DNA from: CAUZWH01 sp965224275
GTDB lineage: Bacteria > Pseudomonadota > Alphaproteobacteria > SHVV01
Length of the DNA: 64,000 bases
Reading direction: 5' to 3'
Assembly: GCA_965224275.1 (NCBI GenBank)
Contig: CBDCYR010000005.1
Span: 992,001-1,056,000, forward strand
Shown here: positions 9,093-18,208 of the stretch, one piece after another
Position numbering within the stretch: the first letter of the stretch is position 1
Layout: the number at the start of each line of letters is the position of its first letter
Notes under the pieces: model-generated
Database searches by the model: none
Told to the model about the DNA's origin: nothing
What the model saw: only the letters and a program-made list of their open reading frames with translations
Program-made: the position numbers and the translations under genes

Positions 9093-10484
9093 TCAAGCGG
9101 CGTCGCGCAACCCCTCTTTGCTCACCCATTGTTCGGTGGCATCGAGCGCACGGGCGAAGCGGTCGAACATTTCGTCAATCTCGGCTTCGGTAATGATCAG
9201 GGGCGGGCAAAAGCCGACGGCATCTACCAGGGCGCGTACGATCAAGCCCTCTTTTTCGCACCCGCTAGCCGTATGCGCGCCGACCCCTTGCGCCGGTGCA
9301 AAGGCGCGTTTGGTGGTCTTGTCGGCAACCAGTTCGAGAGCGCCGATCAACCCGACACCGCGGGCGTTGCCGACCAGCGGATGTTCACCAAAGCTGCGCA
9401 GTCGTGCCTGGAAATGTGACGCGACCTTTTGCACGTGGCCGACGATGTTGCGTTCTTCGTAGAGCTCGAGCGTTCGAATGGCGACGGCGGCCGGCACGGG
9501 GTGCCCGCTATAGGTGAAGCCATGCCCAAACGTGCCGATTTTTGCGCTCTCTTCGACCGCCGCTTGGAAGATATCCTCGGAGATCATGACGGCGGAAATT
9601 GGCAGATATGCAGACGACAGCGCTTTAGCCAGGCTGATCGCATCGGGCTGGAGATCGTAGGTTTCGGCGCCGAACATATTGCCGGTGCGACCGAAACCAC
9701 AGATTACCTCGTCGTCGAGAAAAAGAATGTCGTGTTGCGCCAGGACCGGTTGGATTTTCTCGAAATAGGTTTTTGGCGGAGGCACGACACCGCCCGCACC
9801 CAACACCGGTTCGGCGATAAATGCCGCGATCGTATCAGCGCCTTCACTGGCGATGAGTGCTTCCAGGCTGGCGACCAACCGGTCGGCGAATTCCTCCTCG
9901 GTCTCGCCCTGATTGGCTTCGCGGTAGTAGTGGGGGCTATCGGTATGGAGAATGCGATCGATCGGTAAGTCGAAGTCGCGATGGTTGTTGGGGAGCCCGG
10001 TTAAGCTGGCGGTAGCGATCGTGACGCCATGATAGGCACGTTGACGTGAAATGATTTTCTTTTTGTTCGGCTTCCCGCGGGCGTTGTTGTAGTACCAAAC
10101 CATCTTGATCGCGGTGTCGTTGGCCTCGGAACCTGAATTCGCGAAAAAGACCTTCGACATCGGCACCGGTGCCAATTTCTTGAGCTTGTCGGCGAGTTCG
10201 ATAACCGGCTTGGCAGCCTTGTGATTGAAATTGTGATAGTAGGGCAGTTCGCGCATCTGGCGTGCCGCCGCTTCGACTAGTTCTTCTTCGCCAAATCCCA
10301 GTGACGTGCACCAAAGACCGGCGAGCCCTTCGATGTACTCTTTGCCCCGTTCGTCGTAAACGTAGATTCCCTTACCATGCGTGATGACGAGCGGTCCCGT
10401 CTCGCTGTGTTTGGCGAGGTTGGTGTAGGGGTGTAAGACCGCATCGATGTCGGTCTTGGCGAGTGCTGAGAGTTCCGACGCCAT
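9093..10484 (-). CDS. Class III (omega) aminotransferase, PLP-dependent
   Basis: 463 residues from the ATG at 10484, which has a strong Shine-Dalgarno (ggaggg, 8 nt upstream); the frame stays open further but without coding character. Landmarks: FFANSGSEANDTAIK (phosphate loop), RAYHG (ring stacking), AFIAEPVLGAGGV, LDDEVICGFGRTG (Asp to pyridine N), SLAKALSSAY with the PLP-binding Lys, and FGHGFTYSGHPV. Most similar to taurine/putrescine/beta-alanine:pyruvate transaminases; substrate not decidable. It diverges from the acyl-CoA synthetase across a 164-bp promoter region. Confidence 0.9.
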   Translation of the reverse strand: MASELSALAKTDIDAVLHPYTNLAKHSETGPLVITHGKGIYVYDERGKEYIEGLAGLWCTSLGFGEEELVEAAARQMRELPYYHNFNHKAAKPVIELADKLKKLAPVPMSKVFFANSGSEANDTAIKMVWYYNNARGKPNKKKIISRQRAYHGVTIATASLTGLPNNHRDFDLPIDRILHTDSPHYYREANQGETEEEFADRLVASLEALIASEGADTIAAFIAEPVLGAGGVVPPPKTYFEKIQPVLAQHDILFLDDEVICGFGRTGNMFGAETYDLQPDAISLAKALSSAYLPISAVMISEDIFQAAVEESAKIGTFGHGFTYSGHPVPAAVAIRTLELYEERNIVGHVQKVASHFQARLRSFGEHPLVGNARGVGLIGALELVADKTTKRAFAPAQGVGAHTASGCEKEGLIVRALVDAVGFCPPLIITEAEIDEMFDRFARALDATEQWVSKEGLRDAA

Positions 10485-10648
10485 GGTGCTGTTCCCTCCG
10501 GGGCTTGCGGCCGCTTGATGATAGGTGCTCGCCGGATGATCGCCAACAAGCGCTGTCGACATCTTTACCGTTGCTTTCCGCGGGTCGTAAACTCGACTGC
10601 CAATCAGGGCCGGTACAACCGAGACCGGGGCGAAAAGGGACTAGTTCA

Positions 10649-12283
10649 ATGCATGGTTTAATGCAGGAGCGGCCGCTGCTGATCTCAAGCTTGATCGAGT
10701 ACGCCGATACTTATCACGGTGACACCGAGATCGTTTCGAAAACGGTCGAAGGCGATATCCACCGCTACACCTATCGCGATTGCCACCGGCGATCGAAAAT
10801 GCTGGCCAATGCGTTAGCTCGGCTTGGTGTCGCGACGGGCGATCGTATCGCGACGCTCGCTTGGAATGGATACCGCCACTTCGAGGCCTACTATGCGGTG
10901 TCGGGAACCGGCGCGATTCTGCACACGATCAACCCTCGCCTTTTTCCCGAGCAAATCAGCTACATCGCCAATCACGCACAGGACAAGGTGCTGTTCCTCG
11001 ATCTCACTTTTGTCGAGTTGGTCGAGAAACTGGCGCCTGAACTCAAGGCCATCGAAACTTATATTGTGCTGACCGACCGCGACCACATGCCGCAGACCTC
11101 GTTGCCCGGTGCGCTGTGCTACGAGGATTTCATCGCCAGCGAATCCGCTGACCTCGATTGGCCTCTCCTGGATGAAAACGCCGCGTCGTCGCTGTGTTAC
11201 ACCTCGGGTACGACGGGCAACCCCAAGGGCGTTCTCTACTCACATCGCTCGACGATGCTGCACTCCTATGCCGGCTGTACCGTCGATGTACTGGGCCTCT
11301 CCGCGAACGACGTTGTGCTACCCGTCGTGCCCATGTTTCACGCCAACGCCTGGGGCATCCCCTATGCGGCGCCGTTGGCGGGGTCAAAGTTGGTCTTTCC
11401 CGGACCGCACCTCGACGGTGAAAGCGTGCACGCGCTGATCGAAGCAGAGGCCGTGACGATGACGGCCGGAGTCCCAACGGTCTGGCTGATGCTGCTCGAC
11501 TATATGAGCAAGACCCAGAAGACCTTCTCGACGCTTGATCGCGTCGTGTGTGGGGGGTCGGCGATGCCGCGCGCCATGATCGAAGCGTTCGAAGTGACGC
11601 ACGACGTGCGCGCGTTCCACGCCTGGGGCATGACCGAAATGAGTCCGCTCGGGACGGTTGGATCCCTTAAGTCCAAGCACCGTACTTTACCGATTCAAGA
11701 TCGCATCGACGTGAAAACGAAACAGGGGCGCGGCGTCTTCGGCGTTGAAATGAAAATCGTCGACGATGATGGCATGGAGCTCCCACGGGATGGCGAGGCG
11801 TTTGGCGATCTGATGGTGCGCGGCCCGTGGATCACGAGCGGCTATTTCAGGGGTGAAGGCGGTGAGATCCTCGATGCCGAGGGCTGGTTTCATACCGGTG
11901 ACGTAGCCACCCTCGACGCCGAGGGATATATGCAGATCACCGATCGCTCCAAAGATGTGATCAAATCGGGTGGCGAGTGGATCAGTTCGATCGACCTAGA
12001 GAACGTTGCCGTCGGCCACCCCGACGTGAAGGAAGCGTGCGTGATTGGTGTCCATCACCCCAAGTGGGACGAACGCCCCTTGCTCCTGGTCATTCCCGAT
12101 GATGGCAAAGCCGTCGACAAAGCTTCCATGATCGATTTCATGTCTGGCAAAGTCGTCAAATGGTGGTTGCCGGATGATGTCGTGATGGTCGACGCGTTGC
12201 CGCACACCGCGACCGGCAAATTGCTCAAGGCGCAACTGCGCGACGAGTATCAAGACTATGTGCTGCCAACGATCGACGCGTAG
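10649..12283 (+). CDS. Medium/long-chain acyl-CoA synthetase (AMP-forming ligase)
   Basis: 544 residues. Activates a carboxylic acid with ATP and CoA through an acyl-adenylate. Motifs: the P-loop-like YTSGTTGNPKGV near 190-200, WGMTEMSPLG, the hinge/ATP motif YMQITDRSKDVIKSGGEWIS, and the C-terminal catalytic Lys in PHTATGKLLK. The start ATG (MHGLMQERPLLI) has ggga 9 nt upstream; the open frame extends to 10463 but reads antisense to the aminotransferase promoter. Of the AlkK / fatty-acid-CoA ligase type; exact chain length unknown. Confidence 0.9.
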   Translation: MHGLMQERPLLISSLIEYADTYHGDTEIVSKTVEGDIHRYTYRDCHRRSKMLANALARLGVATGDRIATLAWNGYRHFEAYYAVSGTGAILHTINPRLFPEQISYIANHAQDKVLFLDLTFVELVEKLAPELKAIETYIVLTDRDHMPQTSLPGALCYEDFIASESADLDWPLLDENAASSLCYTSGTTGNPKGVLYSHRSTMLHSYAGCTVDVLGLSANDVVLPVVPMFHANAWGIPYAAPLAGSKLVFPGPHLDGESVHALIEAEAVTMTAGVPTVWLMLLDYMSKTQKTFSTLDRVVCGGSAMPRAMIEAFEVTHDVRAFHAWGMTEMSPLGTVGSLKSKHRTLPIQDRIDVKTKQGRGVFGVEMKIVDDDGMELPRDGEAFGDLMVRGPWITSGYFRGEGGEILDAEGWFHTGDVATLDAEGYMQITDRSKDVIKSGGEWISSIDLENVAVGHPDVKEACVIGVHHPKWDERPLLLVIPDDGKAVDKASMIDFMSGKVVKWWLPDDVVMVDALPHTATGKLLKAQLRDEYQDYVLPTIDA

Positions 12284-12302
12284 ACGCGTAGGTGAGGGCT
12301 AA

Positions 12303-12635
12303 CTACGCAAGTGTCGTGCGGGGCGTCAGGAAAATAATCCCGGCCCCCAACAAACACAACGTGGCACCAATTGCATCCCAACGGTCCGGCGTCGTGCCCT
12401 CGATAGCCCATAACCAGGCTAGCGAAGCGACGATGTAAATGCCGCCATATGCCGCATAGGCGCGGCCGGCAAAACCAACATCGACACGGGTGAGGAGAAA
12501 CGCGAACAATCCTAGCACCACGATCCCGGGAACGATCCAAAGCCAGCTCGCGCCTAGCCGCAACCAAGCCCAGAACGCAAAGCAGCCCGCGATCTCGGCT
12601 ACCGCGGCGCCGATATAGTAGGCAAACGATTGCAT
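12303..12635 (-). CDS. YnfA-like small membrane protein (UPF0060)
   Basis: 110 residues with four hydrophobic segments. Begins MQSFAYYIGAAVAEIAGCFA and contains GRAYAAYGGIYI and a final LGAGIIFLTPR. Family hallmarks are the Glu in AEIAG and the AAYGGIYI loop. It sits in the inner membrane and belongs to the small multidrug resistance-like fold superfamily; substrate unknown. The ATG at 12635 has a gggaga ribosome-binding site. It lies 19 bp downstream of the fetB-like stop on the same strand, so it is probably the last gene of that operon. Confidence 0.88.
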   Translation of the reverse strand: MQSFAYYIGAAVAEIAGCFAFWAWLRLGASWLWIVPGIVVLGLFAFLLTRVDVGFAGRAYAAYGGIYIVASLAWLWAIEGTTPDRWDAIGATLCLLGAGIIFLTPRTTLA

Positions 12636-12654
12636 CTTTGCTCTCCCTTCGCAG

Positions 12655-13461
12655 TTAGCCGTTGCGCTTGACTGACAGTCGATCGAGCCGGAGGCGATGA
12701 CGACTATCGGATAACCGTATGCCGGCGGCGAGCACCGCACCGACGGTCCCCAGCGCGGTGCCGCCGGCAATCAGGAACATTATCAAGAGTTGGTATCGGA
12801 CCGCCTGGGTGGGTTCAATACCGGCCAAAATCTGTCCCGTCATCATGCCCGGCAAATAAACCAAGCCAGTTGCCGCCATGGCATTGATGGTGGGCATCAT
12901 GCCGCTGCGCAGCGCTTCGCGCGTGACTGGAAGCATTGCATCATGGCGCGTCGCGCCGAGGCAGAGTTGAGCCTCGACGGCGACGCGCTCACGTACCAGA
13001 CCAGTCGTGAGCGTTTGCAGGCCAAGGCTAATGCCGGTCATGGTGTTTCCCAGAATCATGCCAAGGATAGGCAGGGCGTAGCGCGGGTGATACCAGGGAT
13101 CGGCCTCGAGCTGGGTGGTGAGCGCAAATACAGTCACCAGCATGGCGGCAAACAGGATCGAGGAAGCGCCGAGGCCGTAGGACCACCAGCCGCTCAATCT
13201 GCGCTCCTGGCGCGCCCGTATCTCGTAGCCGGCAAAGGCTGCCATCGCCAACGCTACCAACGCCGTCCACCACGGTGATACCAGTTCGAACACGGTGGTT
13301 AGGACCAACCCGACCAAGGTGAGCTGGACGATCATGCGCAGCGTGGCGATAACGAGCTCGCGAAACAATCCGAGCTGAAGAGCGAGCGACAAGGCGCCGT
13401 TAACGACAACGAGCGTGGCCGCCAAAGCCAGGTCAGCGAGATCGACCGGGATATAGGTCAT
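12655..13461 (-). CDS. fetB: FetB-like ABC transporter permease (YbbM family)
   Basis: 268 residues. Membrane subunit of a two-component ABC exporter; the E. coli FetAB homologue is linked to iron efflux and oxidative stress. Seven hydrophobic segments are visible. Conserved family pieces: LRMIVQLTLVGLVL, the cytoplasmic coupling stretch ILGMILGNTMTGISLGL, LCLGATRHDAMLPV, and AATGLVYLPGMMTGQILAG. The ATG at 13461 overlaps the stop of the ATPase gene (ATGA), a sign of translational coupling. Metal specificity is inferred from the family only. Confidence 0.88.
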   Translation of the reverse strand: MTYIPVDLADLALAATLVVVNGALSLALQLGLFRELVIATLRMIVQLTLVGLVLTTVFELVSPWWTALVALAMAAFAGYEIRARQERRLSGWWSYGLGASSILFAAMLVTVFALTTQLEADPWYHPRYALPILGMILGNTMTGISLGLQTLTTGLVRERVAVEAQLCLGATRHDAMLPVTREALRSGMMPTINAMAATGLVYLPGMMTGQILAGIEPTQAVRYQLLIMFLIAGGTALGTVGAVLAAGIRLSDSRHRLRLDRLSVKRNG

Positions 13462-14055
13462 CGTTCGATCGGTCCCACCATTCCATTCTCGATCGCCATC
13501 CAACCATCCGCGACGCGGCCGACCTGGGCGCCATCGTGGGTTACCCACAGAACGCCCACACCGGCGGATCGACGCTTGGCAATGAGAGCCTCTATGGCGC
13601 CCGCCGCCTCAGGATCGAGAGCCCCGGTGGGTTCGTCGAGGAGTAAGATCATGGGGTCGAGAACCAATGCTCGAACCAACGCCAGGCGGATGCGTTCGCC
13701 GGTGGACAGCGTCGAAAGCGACGCATCCCGACACGAGGGGGGAAGCCCGAGCGATTCGGTTAGCGGTTCCGCGTCGCGCCAGTCTGCGAAGTGAGGCGCG
13801 ACCGTGTCGGCCCACCAGCCGGGTTCTGCTGGAACGTAGGCGACACGGCGCCGCCATTGCGGTGCTGGGATTGTGTCCTCTTGCGACACCGTCAAGGGTA
13901 ATCGATCCGCTATTGGGATCGAGGTCGGCGATGGCACGCAACAAAAGCGTCTTACCCGAGCCGGAGGCGCCTTGGATTACCAGGCATTCGCCTCCTGCCA
14001 GATCAAAGGATACGGAGGCAAGGCCCGGGCGGGAAAGGTCGCGAACTGAAAACAC
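13458..14055 (-). pseudogene. fetA: FetA-like ABC ATPase with an apparent frameshift
   Basis: The N-terminal half reads from a GTG at 14055: VFSVRDLSRPG, then Walker A GASGSGKT, up to DPNSGSITLDG. The frame then shifts near 13890 and the rest is in another frame: SQEDTIPAPQWRRRVAYVPA, ABC signature LSTGER, Walker B MILLLDEPTGALD and H-loop WVTHD. Together these would make about 200 residues, the normal size for FetA/YbbL. All catalytic motifs survive, so one missing base is the only defect: a recent lesion or an assembly indel. The stop overlaps fetB by ATGA. Confidence 0.75.
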
Positions 14056-14068
14056 TCGTGTTAGCTGG

Positions 14069-14797
14069 CTAGCTGGCGAACGCCCGCACCGCGAATCGCG
14101 GGTAGATTTCTGAAATCTCCTCGCGAATCCGACCGCGCAGCTGCTGCAACGTTGCTCGGTCCGGAGGTTCGGTTGTTGGGACCGTAGCCGGGTAGTCAAA
14201 GTCAAACCCGGTGTGTTCCAGTATTTGTTCCAAGCTATTACCGGGGTGGATACTCGCGAGTGAGAACCGCGCGCGCGTGGCATCGAAATCAAACAGCGCT
14301 TTACTCGTGACGAGATGTTTGGGTCCGCCGGGACGGTAGACGCCAGGCGGGCTCGTGCCGGGTGCGGTGATGAAATCGACCTTCTCGACCAGTGCCCGTC
14401 GCGAATGTTCCTCGCGAAACAAGATCACCTTTGGGACAACATAGTAGAGATAGGCAGAGCCGAAGCTTCCCGGCCAGCGCACATCGTTTGCCGGATAGTC
14501 GCCGCCGGTGCCGATTAGATTAATATTCGCGGCACCGTCAATCTGACCGCCGCCGAGAAAGAACGCATCGAGCCTGCCTTGGCCAGCACAGTCGAACAGT
14601 TCGACGCTGCCGCTCGTGAAATTGTTGTTCTTGAGCGAGCCAAGCACGTTCACCGTAACATCGTGCCCGGACGCTCTGAGTAACAACGCAGCCGACCCTG
14701 GAATTGGTGACGACGCACCGACCGCGATATGGCGGCAGCCCTTGAGCAACCGTGCGACGGCAGCGATTAGAAGTTCCTGTTGGGTGTAGTCGGTCAC
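14069..14797 (-). CDS. CoA-transferase family I beta subunit (IpdB-like)
   Basis: 242 residues from a GTG at 14797. CoA-transferase fold: VGASSPIPGSAALLLRA, then FFLGGGQIDGAANINLIGTGGD, where glutaconate/oxoacid CoA-transferases have the active-site Glu loop. Here the ALDAFFLGGGQID-type sequence resembles the IpdAB ring-cleaving hydrolases and related subunits. It forms a pair with the alpha subunit upstream; between them lies a 263-bp duplicate of the alpha 3' end plus 14-bp repeats. The substrate is probably a CoA thioester of an aromatic or alicyclic catabolite, by inference. Confidence 0.8.
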   Translation of the reverse strand: MTDYTQQELLIAAVARLLKGCRHIAVGASSPIPGSAALLLRASGHDVTVNVLGSLKNNNFTSGSVELFDCAGQGRLDAFFLGGGQIDGAANINLIGTGGDYPANDVRWPGSFGSAYLYYVVPKVILFREEHSRRALVEKVDFITAPGTSPPGVYRPGGPKHLVTSKALFDFDATRARFSLASIHPGNSLEQILEHTGFDFDYPATVPTTEPPDRATLQQLRGRIREEISEIYPRFAVRAFAS

Positions 14798-14799
14798 GC

Positions 14800-14845
14800 G
14801 GCGTCAGTCACTCGGCGTCAGTCACTCGGCGTCAGTCATTCGGCC
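14800..14845 (+). repeat. 14-bp tandem minirepeat at the CoA-transferase subunit junction
   Basis: The unit ggcgtcagtcactc occurs three times in a row, the last copy drifting to ...cattc. Related half units recur at 15106-15140. On the coding strand each unit contributes an ATGACTGACGCC-like string that resembles the overlap between the alpha stop and the beta start, so replication slippage at the junction is the likely source. Confidence 0.75.
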
Positions 14846-15388
14846 GCGGCGCGCGTGGCTCCGCTCAACATGCCTGCGAGCACGCGATCAAATCCATCGT
14901 CATCTCGCGCGACTTTCGCATAATTCTGGAGGAATGCCTCGTCTTCGGGGTAGCCCTCCCACAGTCCGATCGGCCATGCACCGCGTTTTGCTTCTGCGAG
15001 CGCTGTCACGTAAAGCGATGGAAGCACACCGGCAGCGGTTCTCTCATCAGCGAGAAGATTGTCATCGACGATCTCTTCGACGGTGACAAGCCGCGCGGTC
15101 ACGCGGCGTCAGTCATTCGGCGTTCGGCGTCAGTCATTCGGCCGCGGCGCGCGTGGCTCCGCTCAACATGCCTGCGAGCACGCGATCAAATCCATCGTCA
15201 TCTCGCGCGACTTTCGCATAATTCTGGAGGAATGCCTCGTCTTCGGGGTAGCCCTCCCACAGTCCGATCGGCCATGCACCGCGTTTTGCTTCTGCGAGCG
15301 CTGTCACGTAAAGCGATGGAAGCACACCGGCAGCGGTTCTCTCATCAGCGAGAAGATTGTCATCGACGATCTCTTCGACGGTGACAAG
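14828..15388. repeat. 263-bp direct tandem duplication of the alpha-subunit 3' end
   Basis: Copy 1 is about 14828-15090 and copy 2 about 15126-15388, with a constant offset of 298 bp. The copies are identical over the stretch I compared, ending at gacggtgacaag in both. Copy 2 is the authentic end of the alpha gene. Copy 1 encodes an 88-residue orphan piece (from 15102: MTARLVTVEEIVDDN...) without its own upstream domain. The absence of divergence points to a recent event. Confidence 0.9.
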
Positions 15389-15958
15389 CGCGGTTTTTGA
15401 TGCGTGCGCCACAACAATCTGCTCGCGTCGACGGCCTACCCAAACGTTGCCTTGGCGATCCCCCACGTGCGCGTGGAAAAGCGCAATGTCGGGTTGAATC
15501 GCGGGCAAGGCCACGATCGCATCGTCGGGTTCGAACGGATTATCAATCATCCGCCAATCGCTCCGGCGTGCGAGGACATCGCTCCCGACCAAGCCCCGCA
15601 GGGTCGCGAAGGGAACCCCTTTTTCCGACGCCATGAGGGCCGCGTGAATCGCAGGACACGTGGCATCGAGGACATTGATCTTGCGATTCTTCAGGGCTGC
15701 GTTGAAGCGTGGCGCACCACCAAATTCGCCTAGCGTCACGGCTGACGTTTCGATTGTGGCAACGCACCCCGCGCCGATCAGGAGATCAGCCTGCAATCCG
15801 CTGATCGGGACACAGACGAGGTGAAGGCCTCGTGTACCGCGACGGATCAATTCGATTGTTGCGGTTATTGCAACGCCGGAGTAGTCCGGCACGACAGCGA
15901 CTTTGGCGCCATTGGGGATCCGCGCTACGAGGTCGTCGAGGCTCTGGATCTCGGTCAT
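15134..15958 (-). CDS. CoA-transferase family I alpha subunit (IpdA-like)
   Basis: 274 residues. Starts MTEIQSLDDLVARIPNGAKVAV, the usual N-terminus of the subunit. A Rossmann-like CoA-binding part follows, with the DATCPAIHAALMASEKGVPF and HAHVGDRQGNVWVG blocks typical of the IpdA / glutaconate CoA-transferase alpha group. It ends with a conserved helical tail (VTVEEIVDDN, then GLWEGYPEDEAFLQNYAK). Works as a heteromer with the downstream beta subunit. The MBL hydrolase gene is 9 bp upstream on the same strand, so the three genes form one probable operon. Confidence 0.83.
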   Translation of the reverse strand: MTEIQSLDDLVARIPNGAKVAVVPDYSGVAITATIELIRRGTRGLHLVCVPISGLQADLLIGAGCVATIETSAVTLGEFGGAPRFNAALKNRKINVLDATCPAIHAALMASEKGVPFATLRGLVGSDVLARRSDWRMIDNPFEPDDAIVALPAIQPDIALFHAHVGDRQGNVWVGRRREQIVVAHASKTALVTVEEIVDDNLLADERTAAGVLPSLYVTALAEAKRGAWPIGLWEGYPEDEAFLQNYAKVARDDDGFDRVLAGMLSGATRAAAE

Positions 15959-15967
15959 GTCTTGACT

Positions 15968-16903
15968 CTACCGCACTTCGCGCTGGGTCGGGTCGGCCGC
16001 AAAGTATGTCGACGTGATGTTCGGCACGCCGTTGCAGGCGACACGGCGGGTTTCCACCATATGGATCATATGCGCCAGGACCGAGCGTTGCGCGGCCGAG
16101 TGAAGTTGGGACGGAATATCCGCATACATTCTCAAGACCATCGCCGGAATAGTAGCGATACCGTCAGCCAGGCAGGCATGAATTTGCTCTTCGCGATCTT
16201 CGCGATGAGCAATGAGTTGGGCAACATAAGATTTGGGATTTGCGATCGGAGCCCCGTGCGTCGGGTAATAAATTCGATCACGGGTTGCGGCTCGGTCGAC
16301 GCAAAGTCGCAGGCTGTTCATGTAGGCCTGCATATCGCCGTCCGGCGGTGAGATGACCGTCGTCGACCACCCCATTACGTGATCGCCTGGAAACAGCGCT
16401 GCTTCCTCCTTTAGCGCGTAACAAATGTGATTCGACGTGTGTCCGGGCGTGTGAACCGCCTCAAAGGTCCAGTTTGGGCCGGTAATTGTAGTGCCACTAC
16501 GCACGCTGATGGAGGGCAAAAAATTATGATCAGCCCCTTCCTCGACATCACCGCCCGCTTCAGGACGCCCCGAACCGTGGCGGCCGAACCCGTAGGTCGG
16601 TGCGCCGGTTGCGTCATGGAGGGCACGAGCCGCTGGTGAATGATCGCGGTGGGTGTGTGTGACCAGGATATGCGTAACGGTTTCGTCGGCAACGGCGGTC
16701 AATAGCGCTCCGATGTGCTCGCTGATATCCGGGCCGGGATCGATGACTGCGACCTCGCCGCGACCAACGATATAGGTCCCGGTCCCATGAAAGGTGAACG
16801 CACTTGGATTTGGTGCGATCACGCGCCGAACCAGCGGTGACAGCTCGGCCACTTCGCCATAGGTGAACTCAAGCGCACGATTGAAATCGATCTTGACCGT
16901 CAT
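15968..16903 (-). CDS. Metallo-beta-lactamase fold hydrolase (LACTB2-like)
   Basis: 311 residues. Zinc-binding motif THTHRDHS (HxHxDH) near residues 83-88, the second His in HTPGHTSNHICY, Asp in FPGDHVMGW, and a final His in YPTHGAPI: a complete di-metal set. The C-terminal winged-helix-like tail (AQLIAHREDREEQIHACL) matches LACTB2-type proteins. Possible thioesterase or nuclease; the neighbouring CoA-transferase pair favours a thioester role, which is inference. ATG at 16903. Confidence 0.87.
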   Translation of the reverse strand: MTVKIDFNRALEFTYGEVAELSPLVRRVIAPNPSAFTFHGTGTYIVGRGEVAVIDPGPDISEHIGALLTAVADETVTHILVTHTHRDHSPAARALHDATGAPTYGFGRHGSGRPEAGGDVEEGADHNFLPSISVRSGTTITGPNWTFEAVHTPGHTSNHICYALKEEAALFPGDHVMGWSTTVISPPDGDMQAYMNSLRLCVDRAATRDRIYYPTHGAPIANPKSYVAQLIAHREDREEQIHACLADGIATIPAMVLRMYADIPSQLHSAAQRSVLAHMIHMVETRRVACNGVPNITSTYFAADPTQREVR

Positions 16904-17054
16904 TGTGCAATTCTCGCGTACCCTTGGGTCAACGGCAAATACACGTTGGGACTCCCCAGGGGACTCACGGGACTCACGCGGGAACTCACGCTGACGTTGA
17001 ACCGGCGTCCGCTCCTACCCACATTAAGTTGAGGCCTACGTTGCGAGGAGTCGA

Positions 17055-18203
17055 ATGAAACACTTTCGCCGATCGGCTATCACTGTTGCTGTTGCGATCG
17101 CCTGCGTGCTGGTAGCTGCCCCGAGCTATTCACAGTCGGCCGGGCGCGAGGTCCACGTGACCGGTGTCCAACAAGACGATCTTTATCTTGCTGGCGCGCG
17201 CGTCTCGGTCGACGCAGAGGTTCGCGGTGACGTCAACGCCGCCGGTGGCCGCGTGCGCATCGGCGGTACGGTTACCGGTGACGTCGGTGCGGGTGGTGGC
17301 TTGGTTACGGTGGTTGGCACAGTTGGCGACGACGTTCGGGTCGGTGGCGGACAGGTCGATATCGACGCCAAGATTGATGGCGATCTCGTGGCGGGCGGGT
17401 TTAGCGTGGGTGTTCAATCGGGGACCGCTGTGGCCGGCAATGCGATCCTGAGCGGCGGCGAGGTATCCGTGGCCGGTAGGATCGGCGGCGACCTCTCGAT
17501 CGCGGGCGGCAGCGTCTTGATATCAGGCGATATCGGTGGCGACGTGGATATCACCGCTGGTGAGATCGACATTCTGCCAGGGGCAAGGATCGCTGGAAAT
17601 CTGAGCTATCTCGGCGCACGCGAAGCGAGCATCGCTACAAATGCGGTGATCGAAGGCGAAATCACGCGACGTACGCGGGACCCGGGCGAGGACGAGGACA
17701 CATCGGTTGCTTGGTTGATTGGTGGCGGTTTTAGTATCGCGTGGCTGGTTGGTCTGGTTGCGACCGGTACGATGCTGATGGTGATCTTTCCGGAATCGCT
17801 TGCCACTGCGACGCGTAATATTCAAGACGCTGCCTGGCGGAGTCTCGGTTACGGGCTCCTCATAATCTTTGCCATCCCAGCGGCGATCCTTTTTTGCTTT
17901 GTCATTATCATCGGCATCCCATTGGCTGTGACGCTTGCCGCGGCCTATGCCGCGGCTTTGTTTGTTGCTTACCTAACCACTGCATTCTGGGTCGGCGATC
18001 ACGGCTTGCGGTTGGTTGGTCGTGGCGACACCAACCATCGCGGATGGCGAATTCTTTCGTTGCTGGCGGCGCTCATCATTCTTGGTTTAGTTGGGTGGGT
18101 TCCGATTGTTGGCTGGTTAATCACGTTCTTTGCCTTAACGTTCGGGCTCGGCGCCTGGGCGCTCGAAGTTTTTCAAGGACGAACCCCCGGCTCGGTTGCT
18201 TAG
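17055..18203 (+). CDS. Bactofilin-like polymer-forming protein with membrane domain
   Basis: 382 residues. Signal peptide (cleavage near SYSQ, residue 27), then about 170 residues of beta-helix repeats rich in G-D-V/G-G-x-V units (VRGDVNAAGGRVRIGGTVTG and so on) typical of bactofilin / polymer-forming domains. From about residue 220 there are four hydrophobic segments, ending LTFGLGAWALEVFQGR. The domain order suggests a repeat domain outside the cytoplasm anchored by the C-terminal membrane part. Good ribosome-binding site (gaggag) before the ATG. The hydrolase gene starts 5 bp after the stop. Confidence 0.8.
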   Translation: MKHFRRSAITVAVAIACVLVAAPSYSQSAGREVHVTGVQQDDLYLAGARVSVDAEVRGDVNAAGGRVRIGGTVTGDVGAGGGLVTVVGTVGDDVRVGGGQVDIDAKIDGDLVAGGFSVGVQSGTAVAGNAILSGGEVSVAGRIGGDLSIAGGSVLISGDIGGDVDITAGEIDILPGARIAGNLSYLGAREASIATNAVIEGEITRRTRDPGEDEDTSVAWLIGGGFSIAWLVGLVATGTMLMVIFPESLATATRNIQDAAWRSLGYGLLIIFAIPAAILFCFVIIIGIPLAVTLAAAYAAALFVAYLTTAFWVGDHGLRLVGRGDTNHRGWRILSLLAALIILGLVGWVPIVGWLITFFALTFGLGAWALEVFQGRTPGSVA

Positions 18204-18208
18204 AGCGC

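Noticed and set aside
14800..15388. Repeats at the CoA-transferase junction as a CRISPR-like array
   Set aside because: Only two long copies plus 14-bp slippage units; no regular spacers.
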